DNA from: Gammaproteobacteria bacterium
GTDB lineage: Bacteria; Pseudomonadota; Gammaproteobacteria; Burkholderiales; Gallionellaceae
NCBI GenBank assembly: GCA_018820925.1
Contig: JAHJNJ010000002.1
Location: 1 to 64,000, forward strand
Length of the DNA stretch: 64,000 nt
Direction of reading: 5' to 3'
Part shown: one piece after another, positions 25,307 through 33,920 of the stretch
How positions within the stretch are numbered: the stretch's first letter is position 1
Layout of the letters: each line of letters begins with the position of its first letter
Position numbers and translations under genes: made by a program
The notes under the pieces: generated by a model
What the model saw: the letters and a program-made list of their open reading frames with translations, nothing else
Database searches by the model: none
Told to the model about the DNA's origin: nothing

Positions 25307-25867
25307 TCATGGTCGTGCCCGTTTCGTTTGTTTGGGTGTCAGCACGCGAATCAGGGTGTTTACACCATCGAGTACTTCATTTGCCGATTCCTTGTTCAGT
25401 CGCGCCTGATGCATGACAGCCAGGCCGATGATGGTGGCGTGAAATAACCGCGCCGACTCTTCGTCTGCAGCGATTCCCGCCTCTTGCAGCAGATGCCGCA
25501 TGGCAGTACGCACATGCCGGATCAGCCTGCGCAGCAATTTCCGGATATCGGGGTCGTTGTCGGCAGCGACGATCAGGCCGAGAAAAACGCGCGGCGGCAA
25601 GCCATCGATCATGATCTTTGAAACGGCATCCGCCAGCGTCTTGCCCTGCGGTTTCTTTTGCAGCTGCAATGCAACATTGTCCATCGCGCCGAAGATCGTG
25701 AACTCGGCAATCGCCAGCAGCAAATCGGCGCGTTTGGGGAAATAGTAGGTCAGGTGGCTTTGCTTGATCTTGGCCGCCTGCGCGATTTGCGGCTGCGTCA
25801 GCGCGGCCACGCCTTTCTCGCGCAACAGCGACGAACCTGCAATCAGAATGTCTTCCTTGACGCCCAT
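25307..25867 (-). CDS. cecR: TetR-family regulator, CecR/YbiH-like
   Basis: The 186-residue protein has a TetR-type helix-turn-helix at residues about 25-45 (LTQPQIAQAAKIKQSHLTYY, then FPKRADLL) and a C-terminal ligand-binding helical domain. Being first in a TetR-HlyD-ABC-ABC2-ABC2 operon, it matches E. coli CecR (YbiH), which represses ybhGFSR and responds to antibiotics such as cefoperazone and chloramphenicol. It probably controls its own operon. The signal recognised here is unknown. Confidence 0.87.
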   Translation of the reverse strand: MGVKEDILIAGSSLLREKGVAALTQPQIAQAAKIKQSHLTYYFPKRADLLLAIAEFTIFGAMDNVALQLQKKPQGKTLADAVSKIMIDGLPPRVFLGLIVAADNDPDIRKLLRRLIRHVRTAMRHLLQEAGIAADEESARLFHATIIGLAVMHQARLNKESANEVLDGVNTLIRVLTPKQTKRARP

Positions 25868-26229
25868 TGGGTTACCCGCAAATCATCCGGCTTGGTAAGA
25901 CTACCAAAATTGGCGGAGAACTTCAAATGTTCGTTGAATGCAGCAGCAAAGACTTGTGGTGTGCGGAACAAATGGAATGAATTGGCGCGGTCCTTCATGT
26001 CAGCGAGTTTTCTCAACTACGTAGTTCTACGTAATGAAGCAGGCGCGAGGTATAGAGAAAGGTATAGGCCGTTTGGCATATTGTTCAAAGTCGCTTAATC
26101 GGTTAGGTTGGAAATGTGTGTAAGGCCGTTGTTCATTTCTTGATATTCAACGCATCGCAACGATGTGAAACAGATGTGAACAACAAGAATGCAGGCGAGA
26201 AAACACTCGCCGCTTATCGGGGAGGCAAG
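25868..26229. other. Divergent promoter region, cecR / chemosensory operon
   Basis: No gene is evident in these 362 bases. The region must contain the promoters for the export operon (leftwards) and the chemosensory operon (rightwards). A stretch ttggtaagactaccaa at about 25891-25906 is a near-perfect palindrome (ttggtaa/gac/taccaa) just 24 bases upstream of cecR and is a candidate operator. The right end has the ribosome binding site ggggaggcaag for the HD-GYP gene. Confidence 0.5.
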
Positions 26230-27360
26230 ATGCAGGTTCTCGCCATGAATGGTGCCATTCCACCCGGCCCGTCGCGGGCTACCGTTCTCATCGTGGATGA
26301 CGACACGGGGAATCTGGGTATTCTCGGCAACCTGCTCCAGCCGCAACACGATGTACTGGCCGCTCCTTCCGGCGAGCGTGCTTTGCAGATTTCCACCGGC
26401 ACCCCGAAACCCGATTTGATCCTGCTCGACGTGTTGATGCCGCACCTGGATGGCTACGCCGTGCTCGCGCGCCTGCGTCAGAACCCGGCCACTCTTGATA
26501 TCCCGGTCATTTTTGTCACCGGGCTGGATTCCACCGAAGATGAAGAAAAGGGCCTGGCGCTCGGCGCGGTGGATTACATCGCCAAGCCCTATCGTTCATC
26601 CATCGTCCTGGCACGCGTGCGCACCCAGCTTGAACTCAAGCGCGCCCGCGACCGGCTGCGCAACCAGAATGCCTATCTGGAAGCCGAAGTGGCACGGCGC
26701 ATGCAGGACACCCTGCTGGTTCAGGACGTCACCATCAATGCGCTGGCCGAACTCGCGGAAACGCGCGACAACGAGACCGGCAACCACATCCGCCGTACCC
26801 AGCAATACGTGCGCATATTGGCGCAGCGCTTGCAGACACATCCCCGCTTTGCGGGCTTCCTGACCGACAAGGTCGTCGAGCTGATGGCCAAATCCGCCCC
26901 GCTGCACGACATCGGCAAAGTCGGCATCCCCGATCAGATTCTGCTCAAACCGGGCAAGTTGAACGAAGAGGAATGGGCCATCATGAAGACCCATAGCATG
27001 CTGGGCGCCCTTTCCATCGAGCGGGCACTGCGCAATGCGGATCGGCGTCTGGACTTTCTTGATATGGCGATGCAGATCGCGCGTTTCCACCATGAAAAAT
27101 GGGATGGCAACGGTTACCCGGAAGGGTTGAAAGAAAATGACATTCCCATCCCAGCACGCCTGATGGCCCTGGCCGATGTGTTCGATGCACTCGTTACGCG
27201 TCGCGTATATAAAGAAGCGATACCGTTCTACATGGCGAAAGAAATAATCGTCGCAGAGCGCGGACGCCACTTCGATCCCGATGTCGTCGATGTTTTTCTC
27301 GAAAACTTCGATGACTTCGTCACCGTTGCCGAAAAATACCGGGAGAGCGACGGTGAATGA
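26230..27360 (+). CDS. Response regulator with HD-GYP c-di-GMP phosphodiesterase domain
   Basis: The 376-residue protein has an N-terminal receiver domain (VLIVDDD, LLDVLMPHLDG with the phospho-aspartate, KPY) to about residue 135, a short coiled coil and an HD-GYP domain. The latter has HDIGKVGIPDQILLKPGKL, HHEKWDGNGYP and the expected histidines and aspartates for a metal centre, so it probably cleaves c-di-GMP to GMP. I chose the ATG at 26230 with ggggagg ahead of it. It opens the chemosensory operon and overlaps the CheR start by eight bases, so it is probably the output regulator phosphorylated by the CheA at 31652. Confidence 0.92.
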   Translation: MQVLAMNGAIPPGPSRATVLIVDDDTGNLGILGNLLQPQHDVLAAPSGERALQISTGTPKPDLILLDVLMPHLDGYAVLARLRQNPATLDIPVIFVTGLDSTEDEEKGLALGAVDYIAKPYRSSIVLARVRTQLELKRARDRLRNQNAYLEAEVARRMQDTLLVQDVTINALAELAETRDNETGNHIRRTQQYVRILAQRLQTHPRFAGFLTDKVVELMAKSAPLHDIGKVGIPDQILLKPGKLNEEEWAIMKTHSMLGALSIERALRNADRRLDFLDMAMQIARFHHEKWDGNGYPEGLKENDIPIPARLMALADVFDALVTRRVYKEAIPFYMAKEIIVAERGRHFDPDVVDVFLENFDDFVTVAEKYRESDGE

Positions 27361-28609
27361 CAGAGTGCCCATCATCAACAACGAAACCTATTTCTTTCGC
27401 GACCACGGCCAGTTTGACCTGCTGCGCCTGCGCCTGCTGCCGGAGTTGATCGCGCGCCACCGGGCTACAAAAACGCTGCGCCTGTGGAGCGCCGGTTGCT
27501 CCAGTGGAGAGGAAGCCTATTCTCTCGCCATGCTGCTGGACATGTTGTTGCCGAAACGGCATGAATGGAACATCCTCATCCTCGGCAGTGACATCGACGG
27601 GAAAGCGCTGGCAAAAGCGCGGCGCGCACGCTATGGGCAATGGTCGTTCCGCATGGCGCCCACCGCGCTGAAACACCGCTATTTCCGGCGCACGGGAGAC
27701 GAATGGACACTGGACGAGCGCATCCGCAACATGGCGACCTTTCAAACAGGCGACCTGATCGGCGATGCCTGCGCCGACGCGCAATTACAGGACATGGACC
27801 TGATCCTGTGCCGCAACGTGTTCATCTATTTCGGCACCGCGGCCGTGGCCGTCGTGGCGGACAAACTGGCCGCCGCACTAAGCGAGGGCGGCTATCTCAT
27901 GACCGCCCACACCGAACTCATCGGCTATCGCGTGCGGAATCTGCAGAGCAGGTTATTTGCCGAAGGGGTGGTGTATCAAAGGGGCGCATCTGTGTCTGTG
28001 CCTGCTGCGGCGAAACACGCACCTTATATAAACCCGGATAGTTCATTAGCGCCAAACTCGTTCCTTCCCCCTTGCAGGGGGAAGGCTAGCTTGGCCTGTC
28101 CTGAGCCTGCCGAAGGAGGGGTAGAGTTGCGGAACGGTAATGTTTCTACCCCCTCCCTAGCCCTCCCCCTGCAAGGGGGAGGGAATAAAACGGCCAATAA
28201 ACAATCCACATCAATCCCGCCAAGCATACCAAGCGCAGAAGACCTGCTTGCATCGGCACACGCATTCGCGGACCGGGGCGACTACGATCAGGCCGTGCAA
28301 ACCTGCCGCCGCACGCTAAGCATCGCCCCGCTCGCGCCAGGGCCGTATTTCCTGCTCGCACAGTTGGCTCAACTCAAGGGAGATTTCGAGCAAGCGCGGG
28401 AACTGCTGGACAAGACCCTCTACCTGGATCCACGCAGCGTCGCGGCCACGCTGGAACTGGCGTCGCTGTGCGAGCGACAGGAAAACCTGCTGCGGGCACA
28501 AACCCTGCGGCGTGCGGCGCTGGACATCGTGCGCGCACTACCCGGTGACGCAGTGATCGAGCCTTATGAAACGACCGCGGCCGAGATGGCGCAGTGGCTC
28601 GCGCAATGA
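27353..28609 (+). CDS. cheR: CheR methyltransferase with TPR tail, N-terminal domain missing
   Basis: The 418-residue protein starts at a GTG overlapping the HD-GYP stop, with ggagagcgac as ribosome binding site. Its methyltransferase domain starts almost at once (NNETYFFRDHGQF, then WSAGCSSGEEAYSLAM for S-adenosylmethionine binding), whereas typical CheR has about 70 residues of helical N-terminal domain first. Near 165 is DLILCRNVFIYF. After a repeat-encoded linker (about 237-278) come TPR-like helices (about 295-400), as in WspC. It should methylate glutamates of the MCP at 30052. Confidence 0.88.
   Translation: MNDRVPIINNETYFFRDHGQFDLLRLRLLPELIARHRATKTLRLWSAGCSSGEEAYSLAMLLDMLLPKRHEWNILILGSDIDGKALAKARRARYGQWSFRMAPTALKHRYFRRTGDEWTLDERIRNMATFQTGDLIGDACADAQLQDMDLILCRNVFIYFGTAAVAVVADKLAAALSEGGYLMTAHTELIGYRVRNLQSRLFAEGVVYQRGASVSVPAAAKHAPYINPDSSLAPNSFLPPCRGKASLACPEPAEGGVELRNGNVSTPSLALPLQGGGNKTANKQSTSIPPSIPSAEDLLASAHAFADRGDYDQAVQTCRRTLSIAPLAPGPYFLLAQLAQLKGDFEQARELLDKTLYLDPRSVAATLELASLCERQENLLRAQTLRRAALDIVRALPGDAVIEPYETTAAEMAQWLAQ
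28063..28184. repeat. Inverted repeat block inside cheR linker
   Basis: Two palindromes, ccttcccccttgcaggggga plus agg (28064-28086) and ccctccccctgcaaggggga plus ggg (28161-28183), bracket a PELVEG-family piece (28092-28119, cctgtcctgagcctgccgaa plus gg). All is read in frame. A further palindrome of the first type stands in the cheR-cheW gap at 28639-28663. Confidence 0.8.
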
Positions 28610-28638
28610 ACGCAAATAAATTGTTTGCACCGAATTGT

Positions 28639-28663
28639 CCCTTCCCCCTCGCAGGGGGAGGGA
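28639..28663. repeat. Short palindrome between cheR and cheW
   Basis: The palindrome cccttccccctcgcaggggg plus aggga is of the same type as those inside cheR. It lies 55 bases before the CheW gene start. Confidence 0.75.
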
Positions 28664-28717
28664 GCCTTATGTCGAATAGAGTATTCGGGATAAACCACCG
28701 CATTCGAGGATGACCGC

Positions 28718-29761
28718 ATGACGACCCAGCCCCTGCTGATTTTCGATCACGACGGCGCGCGCTTCGGCGTTGACGCGACGCAAGTGCGCGAATCCGTGTG
28801 GCTGCCCGAACTGACGCCGGTCGAGGAAGCGCCGCCGTGGATCGTCGGCCTGTTCAGCCTGCGCGGACAGATCATCCCCGTCGCCGACCTCCATCTGCGT
28901 TTCGAACATCCGGCGCGGCGCTACAGCACCGGCGATCATGTCGTGATACTGGAGACCGAACGCCTGCCGATGGGGGTGATTGTCAGCGAAGTGCGCGAAG
29001 TGATCGATCTGCCCTGCGACGCCATTCAGTCTCCCCCCCAGTTCGATGCAAAGGTTTCCGGGCCGGCTCACTTGGTGGCCGGCGAGGCGCGCGTGGGCGA
29101 CGACCTCGTGACGCTGCTCGATGTATTCCGTCTGACGCAGTTGCCCGAAGGAACTGAACTTCCCGAAGGAGCGGAACTGATCGAAGGAGTGGAGCCGGGC
29201 GAAACTGCGGAACAACCTGCGCCCGCCGCTTATTTCTGTCCGGATGCCACACCCGCAGAACGCGCGCTGTTCCGCAAGCGGGCGCTGGCGCTGCAGGAAA
29301 ACGCTGCCGACGACGAGGGCACAGGCCTCGGGCTGGCGGTGGTAGAACTGGGCGGCGAATTTTTCGGCGTCGAGCTTGCGGACGTACTGGAATTCTGCGA
29401 CATCGCCGAATTGTGCCCCATTCCCTGCTGCCCGCCGCACGTGCTCGGGGCCATGAGCCTGCGCGGCGAACTGCTCACCCTGATCGACCCGCGCTCCGCG
29501 CTCAATTTGCCGCTTGCCGACCGGGGCGGCAAGGCCGTGGTCGCCCTTCTCGGCGAACACGCCGTAGGTATCGCCGTGGATCAAGTTCACGACGTCGTTT
29601 ACCTGCGCGACGAAGCATTGCAGGCGCCGCCTGCGGCGTTGCGCGAACTGTGCGGCGCATCAATTGCGGGCACCGCGCCGTATGCCAACAAGATGATGAC
29701 GGTACTCGACCTGCCCGTGCTGCTGGCGAGGGAAGAATGGATTGTTAATGAACATGTGTGA
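28718..29761 (+). CDS. cheW: Adaptor with two CheW domains
   Basis: The 347-residue protein holds two CheW-like SH3-type domains, at about residues 5-140 (LFSLRGQIIPVADL) and 195-340 (AMSLRGELLTLIDPRSAL). The acidic linker contains three PEG/EG repeats (ELPEGAELIEGVEPGE). Two CheW units in one chain would match the separate WspB and WspD adaptors of the Wsp pathway and link the MCP to the CheA kinase. There is no receiver domain, so it is not CheV. The last 40 bases of the gene recur 275 bases downstream. Confidence 0.88.
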   Translation: MTTQPLLIFDHDGARFGVDATQVRESVWLPELTPVEEAPPWIVGLFSLRGQIIPVADLHLRFEHPARRYSTGDHVVILETERLPMGVIVSEVREVIDLPCDAIQSPPQFDAKVSGPAHLVAGEARVGDDLVTLLDVFRLTQLPEGTELPEGAELIEGVEPGETAEQPAPAAYFCPDATPAERALFRKRALALQENAADDEGTGLGLAVVELGGEFFGVELADVLEFCDIAELCPIPCCPPHVLGAMSLRGELLTLIDPRSALNLPLADRGGKAVVALLGEHAVGIAVDQVHDVVYLRDEALQAPPAALRELCGASIAGTAPYANKMMTVLDLPVLLAREEWIVNEHV

Positions 29762-29775
29762 TCGCAAGAGAAGGC
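29719..29775. repeat. CheW-tail duplication, left copy
   Basis: These 57 bases, covering the last codons of cheW and the ribosome-binding region after it, match 29994-30050 at all but about seven positions (gaagaatggatt and atgtgtgatcg are identical in both). The two copies bracket the REP island at 29781-29990. Confidence 0.82.
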
Positions 29776-29780
29776 CTTTA

Positions 29781-29990
29781 CGTAGGGTGGGCACGTTCTT
29801 TGTGCCCACGCGGCTAGCGGAGAATATTCTGCGTGGGCAGTGCGAGCGGGTAATGGCATAGCCGTTGGGTACCCGTCGGCCTCCTCCTTGCGGGGACACA
29901 AGTTCGTAGGATGGGTTGAGCGTAGCGATACCCATCAAACATATTCACTCGAACAATCGATGGGTATCGCGTTGCTCAACCCATCCTACA
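29781..29990. repeat. REP island between cheW and the MCP gene
   Basis: It contains a tgtagggtgggcacg-type repeat (29781-29840, right arm truncated to gcgtgggca), a GC hairpin (acccgtcggcctcctccttg, also present at 40223), and a complete RAYT-1-type REP pair (29905-29990). No gene is present. Confidence 0.85.
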
Positions 29991-29993
29991 GTT

Positions 29994-30050
29994 GCTGCTC
30001 GCGCGGGAAGAATGGATTGCTAATGAAAATGTGTGATCGAAGGAGAATGC
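29994..30050. repeat. CheW-tail duplication, right copy
   Basis: This is the second copy of the 57-base duplication; it supplies the ribosome binding site gaaggagaatgcc of the MCP gene. Confidence 0.82.
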
Positions 30051-30051
30051 C

Positions 30052-31503
30052 ATGTTCGAAAAAATGAAACTGCGCCAGCGCATCCTGCTGGGTTATCTGG
30101 CTCCGTTACTGTTGCTGCTGTGTGCCATGGGTCTGGTGTTCTTCAACCTGCAGGAGGCAACGCATGCGGCGGCGGGTGTCGAAGCTTCGCACCTGATCGT
30201 GAGTGAAGCCAAGGATCTCGCTTATACACTTACCAGGATGCAGCGCGCAGCGCGCGGCTATCTGCTGATAAAGAATCCGACCTCGCGCCAGACTTTCCTG
30301 GACAACGAAAAGGAGTTCATCCGCCGTGGCGAACAACTCACCGGCCTGGTGAAAGACCCGCAACAGCAGGACAACCTGCGCAGCATGCTGAACATGGGGC
30401 AAGAACTGATCAAACTGGACAACCAGTTCCTGATCTTGGTGGATGCAGGCAAGCAGGCGGAAGCCCAGGCCAAATTCCGTAGCGGAGAGGGCGTCAAGGC
30501 ATCGGCAGAAATTGACACGCAATGGAATCGTTTCAGGCAGCGGGAAACCGAGATCGTGAAAGAGCGCCAGGAAGCCTACGATACCGCCATGCGCACGGTC
30601 GCCAACTCGATCATCTACGGCATGCTGGGCGCCATCTCCCTGGCCGTTGTTATCGCCGTCTGGCTCGCCGCTGCGGTGAGCCGCAAGATCACCGCCAGCG
30701 CCACGCAGCTTTCTACCGCCGCCAACGAAATCGCCGCCACCATTAACCAGCACGAGCGCACGGCCAGCCAGCAGGCCGCTGCCGCCAGCGAAACATCTGC
30801 CACCATAGAGGAGTTGTCCACCTCCTCGCGCAAGTCGGCCGAACAGGCGGCGGCCGCAGCGGCGGTATCGGAACAAGCCGGGGCTGCCACGGTGCAGGGC
30901 GACGAGACCACGCGCCAGGCGGTGGAAGCGATGAGTAGCCTCAAGGACAAGATCGGCGCCATGGCCGAGCAGATACTGCACCTGGGCGAGCAGACCGGAC
31001 AGATCGGCAGCATCGCCACCGTGCTCAAGGACCTGGCCGGACAGATCAACATGCTGGCCCTGAATGCCGCCGTGGAAGCGGCCCGCGCCGGCGAACACGG
31101 CAAGGGTTTCGCCGTGGTGGCGAGCGAAATTCGCAAGCTCGCCGACGAGAGCAAAAAGTCGGCGGAGCAAACCGCGGTGCTGGTGGCCGATGTCCAGAAA
31201 GCCACCAACTCCTCCATCATGATGACGGAAGAAGGCAGCCACACCGTCGCCGAAGTGACCAAACTGGTACAGAAAGTCGCCGAACTGTTCGGCAATCTGG
31301 CCGGTCTGACCGGAAGCGCCAACGAAAACGTGCAGCAGGTGATGCTCAACATCCAGCAACAATCTGCTGCCTTCAACCAGGTGGTGGAAGCGACCAACAG
31401 CATCGCTTCCGGCGCCAAGGACACTGCCGCCGGCATCAGCCAGACCAAGATTGGCGTGCAGAACCTGAACGAGGCGGCGAGCAACCTCAAGGCGATCGCG
31501 TGA
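30052..31503 (+). CDS. Methyl-accepting chemotaxis protein, four-helix-bundle sensor type
   Basis: The 483-residue receptor has a first membrane segment at about 11-32, a periplasmic four-helix bundle to about 185, a second segment at about 187-210 and no clear HAMP before the long cytoplasmic coiled coil. The kinase-binding hairpin tip is around [20 protein letters not shown]-like sequence ([20 protein letters not shown], about 342-361). This layout matches WspA-like receptors that sense surface contact or envelope stress. It is encoded directly ahead of the CheA gene; CheR and CheB in the cluster should adapt it. Confidence 0.92.
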   Translation: MFEKMKLRQRILLGYLAPLLLLLCAMGLVFFNLQEATHAAAGVEASHLIVSEAKDLAYTLTRMQRAARGYLLIKNPTSRQTFLDNEKEFIRRGEQLTGLVKDPQQQDNLRSMLNMGQELIKLDNQFLILVDAGKQAEAQAKFRSGEGVKASAEIDTQWNRFRQRETEIVKERQEAYDTAMRTVANSIIYGMLGAISLAVVIAVWLAAAVSRKITASATQLSTAANEIAATINQHERTASQQAAAASETSATIEELSTSSRKSAEQAAAAAAVSEQAGAATVQGDETTRQAVEAMSSLKDKIGAMAEQILHLGEQTGQIGSIATVLKDLAGQINMLALNAAVEAARAGEHGKGFAVVASEIRKLADESKKSAEQTAVLVADVQKATNSSIMMTEEGSHTVAEVTKLVQKVAELFGNLAGLTGSANENVQQVMLNIQQQSAAFNQVVEATNSIASGAKDTAAGISQTKIGVQNLNEAASNLKAIA

Positions 31504-31507
31504 GGCG

Positions 31508-31654
31508 AATGCGGATTTCGGAAAGCGGAGTGCGGATTTGGGGGTATGGAATGAAGCGAATGCGGAATGAATCGATTGCGGAGTGCAGATTTCGGATTAC
31601 GGAATTCGGAGTGGTGGTTTTCATTCCGCGTTCCGCAATCTGCAATCCGCAATG
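31508..31654. repeat. GCGGAAT repeat copy A (MCP-cheA gap)
   Basis: The gap is filled with units of gaatgcgga, cggattacgga and similar in one orientation, followed after gtggtggttt by ttccgc, caatctgc and aatccgcaat in the other orientation. It can fold into a long imperfect hairpin. The last unit runs into the CheA start codon (aatgg). Confidence 0.8.
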
Positions 31655-33889
31655 GATATGATCGAAGACAAGGAACTGCACGCACTGTTCAAGGCGGAAA
31701 GCGCGGAGCATCTCGCGCGCCTCGACGACGGCTTGCTGCGCCTCGAAAAAACGCCGGCCGACCCCGCGCTGCTGGAAGAAGTGTTCCGCGAATCGCACAG
31801 TCTGAAAGGTGCGGCACGCATGCTCGGGCTGGGCAAGATAGAAACCGCCGCGCACGGACTGGAAAGCATCTTCAATGCGGCGCGCAAGGGCGAGGCGCCG
31901 CTCACACCGGAGGTGATCGAGCACATGAATGCTGCGCTGATCGATCTGCGACGGCATGTGCAGGAGGCGCTTTCGAATGCGGATTTCGGAATGCCGACAG
32001 CGGAATTAGCGCCCACTCCGCAATCGGATATTCCGCAATCCGCAATCCGCACTCCGCAATCGGACATTCCGCAATCCGCATTCCCCACTCCACAATCGAC
32101 CGTGCCTTTCCGCATCGACACCGTGCGCGTGGAAACGCGCAAGCTGGACGATCTGCTGACCCAGGCGGGCGAGCTCTCGGTGATTCAGGGGCGGGCGCAA
32201 CACCGGCTGGCGCTGATGGAAGAACTTTTGGAACAATGGACGGTAGTGGAACGGGGGCGCCGCAAGCGCAGGGCAAATTCATCGGCGCGGCACGCGGAAG
32301 AACACGAGGCGCTGCTGCACTTCGGCAGCCTGCTCAAGCAGGCGCGCGATGCGCATTTTGACGATAGCGCGCGCCTGGAATCCACCGTTCACCTGCTGGA
32401 AGACCAAGTGCGCAGCATCCGCCTGCTGCCGCTCTCCACCGTATTTGCGCTGTTTCCGCGCATGGTGCGCGACTTGGCCAAAGAACAGGGCAAGGAAGCG
32501 GAACTGGTGATCGAGGGCGGTGACATCAGCGTGGACAAACGCATTCTCGAGGAAATGAAAGACCCGCTGATGCACCTGATCCGCAATGCCATCGATCACG
32601 GCATCGAAGCGCCCGCCGAGCGCGAGCAGTTGGGCAAGCCGCGCAGAGCCACGGTGCGGTTGCGTGCCACGCGCGAAAATGCCAGCGTACAACTGGCCGT
32701 GCAGGACGACGGCCGCGGGCTGGACACCGCGGTCATCCTGCAGGAAGCAAAGAAGCGCGGCCTACTCAATGCGGAGTTCGGAATGCAGAATGCGGACTCC
32801 ATTCTGCAGTCGAACACTCCGCAATCCGCACTCCGCAATCCGCAATTGGATGCGGCTCAATTGCAGCAACTGATTTTCACGCCCGGCTTTTCCACCAGCA
32901 GCTTCGTCACCGAACTCTCCGGGCGCGGTGTGGGGCTGGATGTGGTGCGCGTCAATGTCGAGCGCATGAAGGGAAGCGTGCACCTGCAATCAGTCGCCGG
33001 TCAGGGGCTGACAGTGCAACTGCGCCTGCCGCTGAGCCTCACCACTGCGCAGATCCTGCTGGCGAGCGCGGGCGGCGGACTGTACGGACTGCCGGTCGAA
33101 TTCGTCCATACCTCGCGCCGCGTGCGCGAAGAAGACATCTTCACACTCGAAGGCCATCTGGCCATCCTGCTGGACGGCCTGCCGGTGATCACTGCGCGCC
33201 TCGCCGACCTGCTGCAACTGCCGACCGGTGAACTGGTGGCGCCCGACATCCTGGCGTGCATCGTGATCCAGGTCGGCGAGGAGCGCTTGGGTTTGCTGGT
33301 GGACGAACTGCTGGCCGAGGAAGAAGTGGTGCCCAAACCGCCCGGCCCGCCATTGCGGCGCGTGCGCAACGTATCCGCGTTGGCCATGCTGGGCAGCGGC
33401 AAAATTTGCGCGGTGCTGAACCCTGCCGACCTGTTGCGCACGTGTCTAATGCGGAATTCGGAATTCGGAATGCGGAGTGCTGAATCCATTCCGCATTCCG
33501 CAATCGGCATTCCGCAATCGAATGCTCCGCATTCGATCCTGTTGGTGGAAGACTCGGCCCTGATCCGCGCCATGGAAAAACGCATTCTAGAAGACGGCGG
33601 CTACGAAGTGGTGGCGACGGTGGACGGCGTGGATGCGCTCAACGCCCTGGGCAGCCGCGCCTTCGCCGCCGTGGTGTCGGACGTCATGATGCCCAACATG
33701 GACGGCCTCACGCTCACCGCGCGCATTCGCGCCGAGCCGCGCTACAAGGAACTGCCGCTGATCCTGGTGACCAGCCTCGCCTCGGATGAAGACAAGCGGC
33801 GCGGCCTCGATGCCGGCGCCAACGCCTATATTCCCAAACCGACGTTCGACCAGCGCGTGCTGCTGGATACGTTGAAAAGGCTCATTTGA
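31652..33889 (+). CDS. cheA: CheA-type histidine kinase with C-terminal receiver, repeat-loaded
   Basis: The 745-residue protein resembles WspE: HPt domain (ESHSLKGAARM, phospho-histidine near residue 50), dimerisation region, HATPase (LIRNAIDHGIEAP about 305-317, DDGRGLD, then TPGFSTSSF and GRGVGLDVV), a CheW-like domain and a receiver (VEDSALIRAME, SDVMMPNMDG). It should phosphorylate the HD-GYP regulator, CheB and its own receiver. Three linkers are encoded by one repeat family: about 108-149 (after HPt), 373-399 (in the ATPase domain between DDGRGLD and TPGFS) and 599-628 (before the receiver). The ATG at 31652 is the last bases of repeat copy A. Confidence 0.9.
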   Translation: MDMIEDKELHALFKAESAEHLARLDDGLLRLEKTPADPALLEEVFRESHSLKGAARMLGLGKIETAAHGLESIFNAARKGEAPLTPEVIEHMNAALIDLRRHVQEALSNADFGMPTAELAPTPQSDIPQSAIRTPQSDIPQSAFPTPQSTVPFRIDTVRVETRKLDDLLTQAGELSVIQGRAQHRLALMEELLEQWTVVERGRRKRRANSSARHAEEHEALLHFGSLLKQARDAHFDDSARLESTVHLLEDQVRSIRLLPLSTVFALFPRMVRDLAKEQGKEAELVIEGGDISVDKRILEEMKDPLMHLIRNAIDHGIEAPAEREQLGKPRRATVRLRATRENASVQLAVQDDGRGLDTAVILQEAKKRGLLNAEFGMQNADSILQSNTPQSALRNPQLDAAQLQQLIFTPGFSTSSFVTELSGRGVGLDVVRVNVERMKGSVHLQSVAGQGLTVQLRLPLSLTTAQILLASAGGGLYGLPVEFVHTSRRVREEDIFTLEGHLAILLDGLPVITARLADLLQLPTGELVAPDILACIVIQVGEERLGLLVDELLAEEEVVPKPPGPPLRRVRNVSALAMLGSGKICAVLNPADLLRTCLMRNSEFGMRSAESIPHSAIGIPQSNAPHSILLVEDSALIRAMEKRILEDGGYEVVATVDGVDALNALGSRAFAAVVSDVMMPNMDGLTLTARIRAEPRYKELPLILVTSLASDEDKRRGLDAGANAYIPKPTFDQRVLLDTLKRLI
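31974..32098. repeat. GCGGAAT repeat copy B (inside cheA, after HPt)
   Basis: Left units gaatgcggatttcggaatgc pair with right units of attccgcaatccgc; the right arm has about eight ccgcaat/ccgcact units in a row. It is read in frame as an Asn/Pro/Gln/Ser-rich linker (PQSDIPQSAIRTPQ). Confidence 0.85.
32768..32847. repeat. GCGGAAT repeat copy C (inside the cheA ATPase domain)
   Basis: Left arm aatgcggagttcggaatgca, right arm actccgcaatccgcactccg; about 80 bases. It encodes NAEFGMQNADSILQ and NTPQSALRNPQ, between the conserved DDGRGLD and TPGFS motifs of the kinase core. Confidence 0.85.
33448..33535. repeat. GCGGAAT repeat copy D (inside cheA, before receiver)
   Basis: Left arm aatgcggaattcggaattcg, right arm attccgcattccgcaatcgg and more. 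It encodes the linker from the CheW-like domain to the receiver (RNSEFGMRSAESIPHSAIGI). Confidence 0.85.
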
Positions 33890-33920
33890 ATGCGGAATGC
33901 TGAATTCGGAATGCGGAATG
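33888..33920. repeat. GCGGAAT repeat copy E (left arm of the bS23 cassette)
   Basis: Units gaatgcggaatgctgaattc and ggaatgcggaatg run in one orientation only. The stop codon of cheA and the start codon of the four-helix-bundle gene both lie in or at this arm. Its inverted partner is copy F. Confidence 0.82.

Noticed and set aside
28718-29761. CheV (CheW plus receiver)
   Set aside because: The second half is another CheW domain; no receiver motifs (DD, phospho-Asp, Lys) are present.
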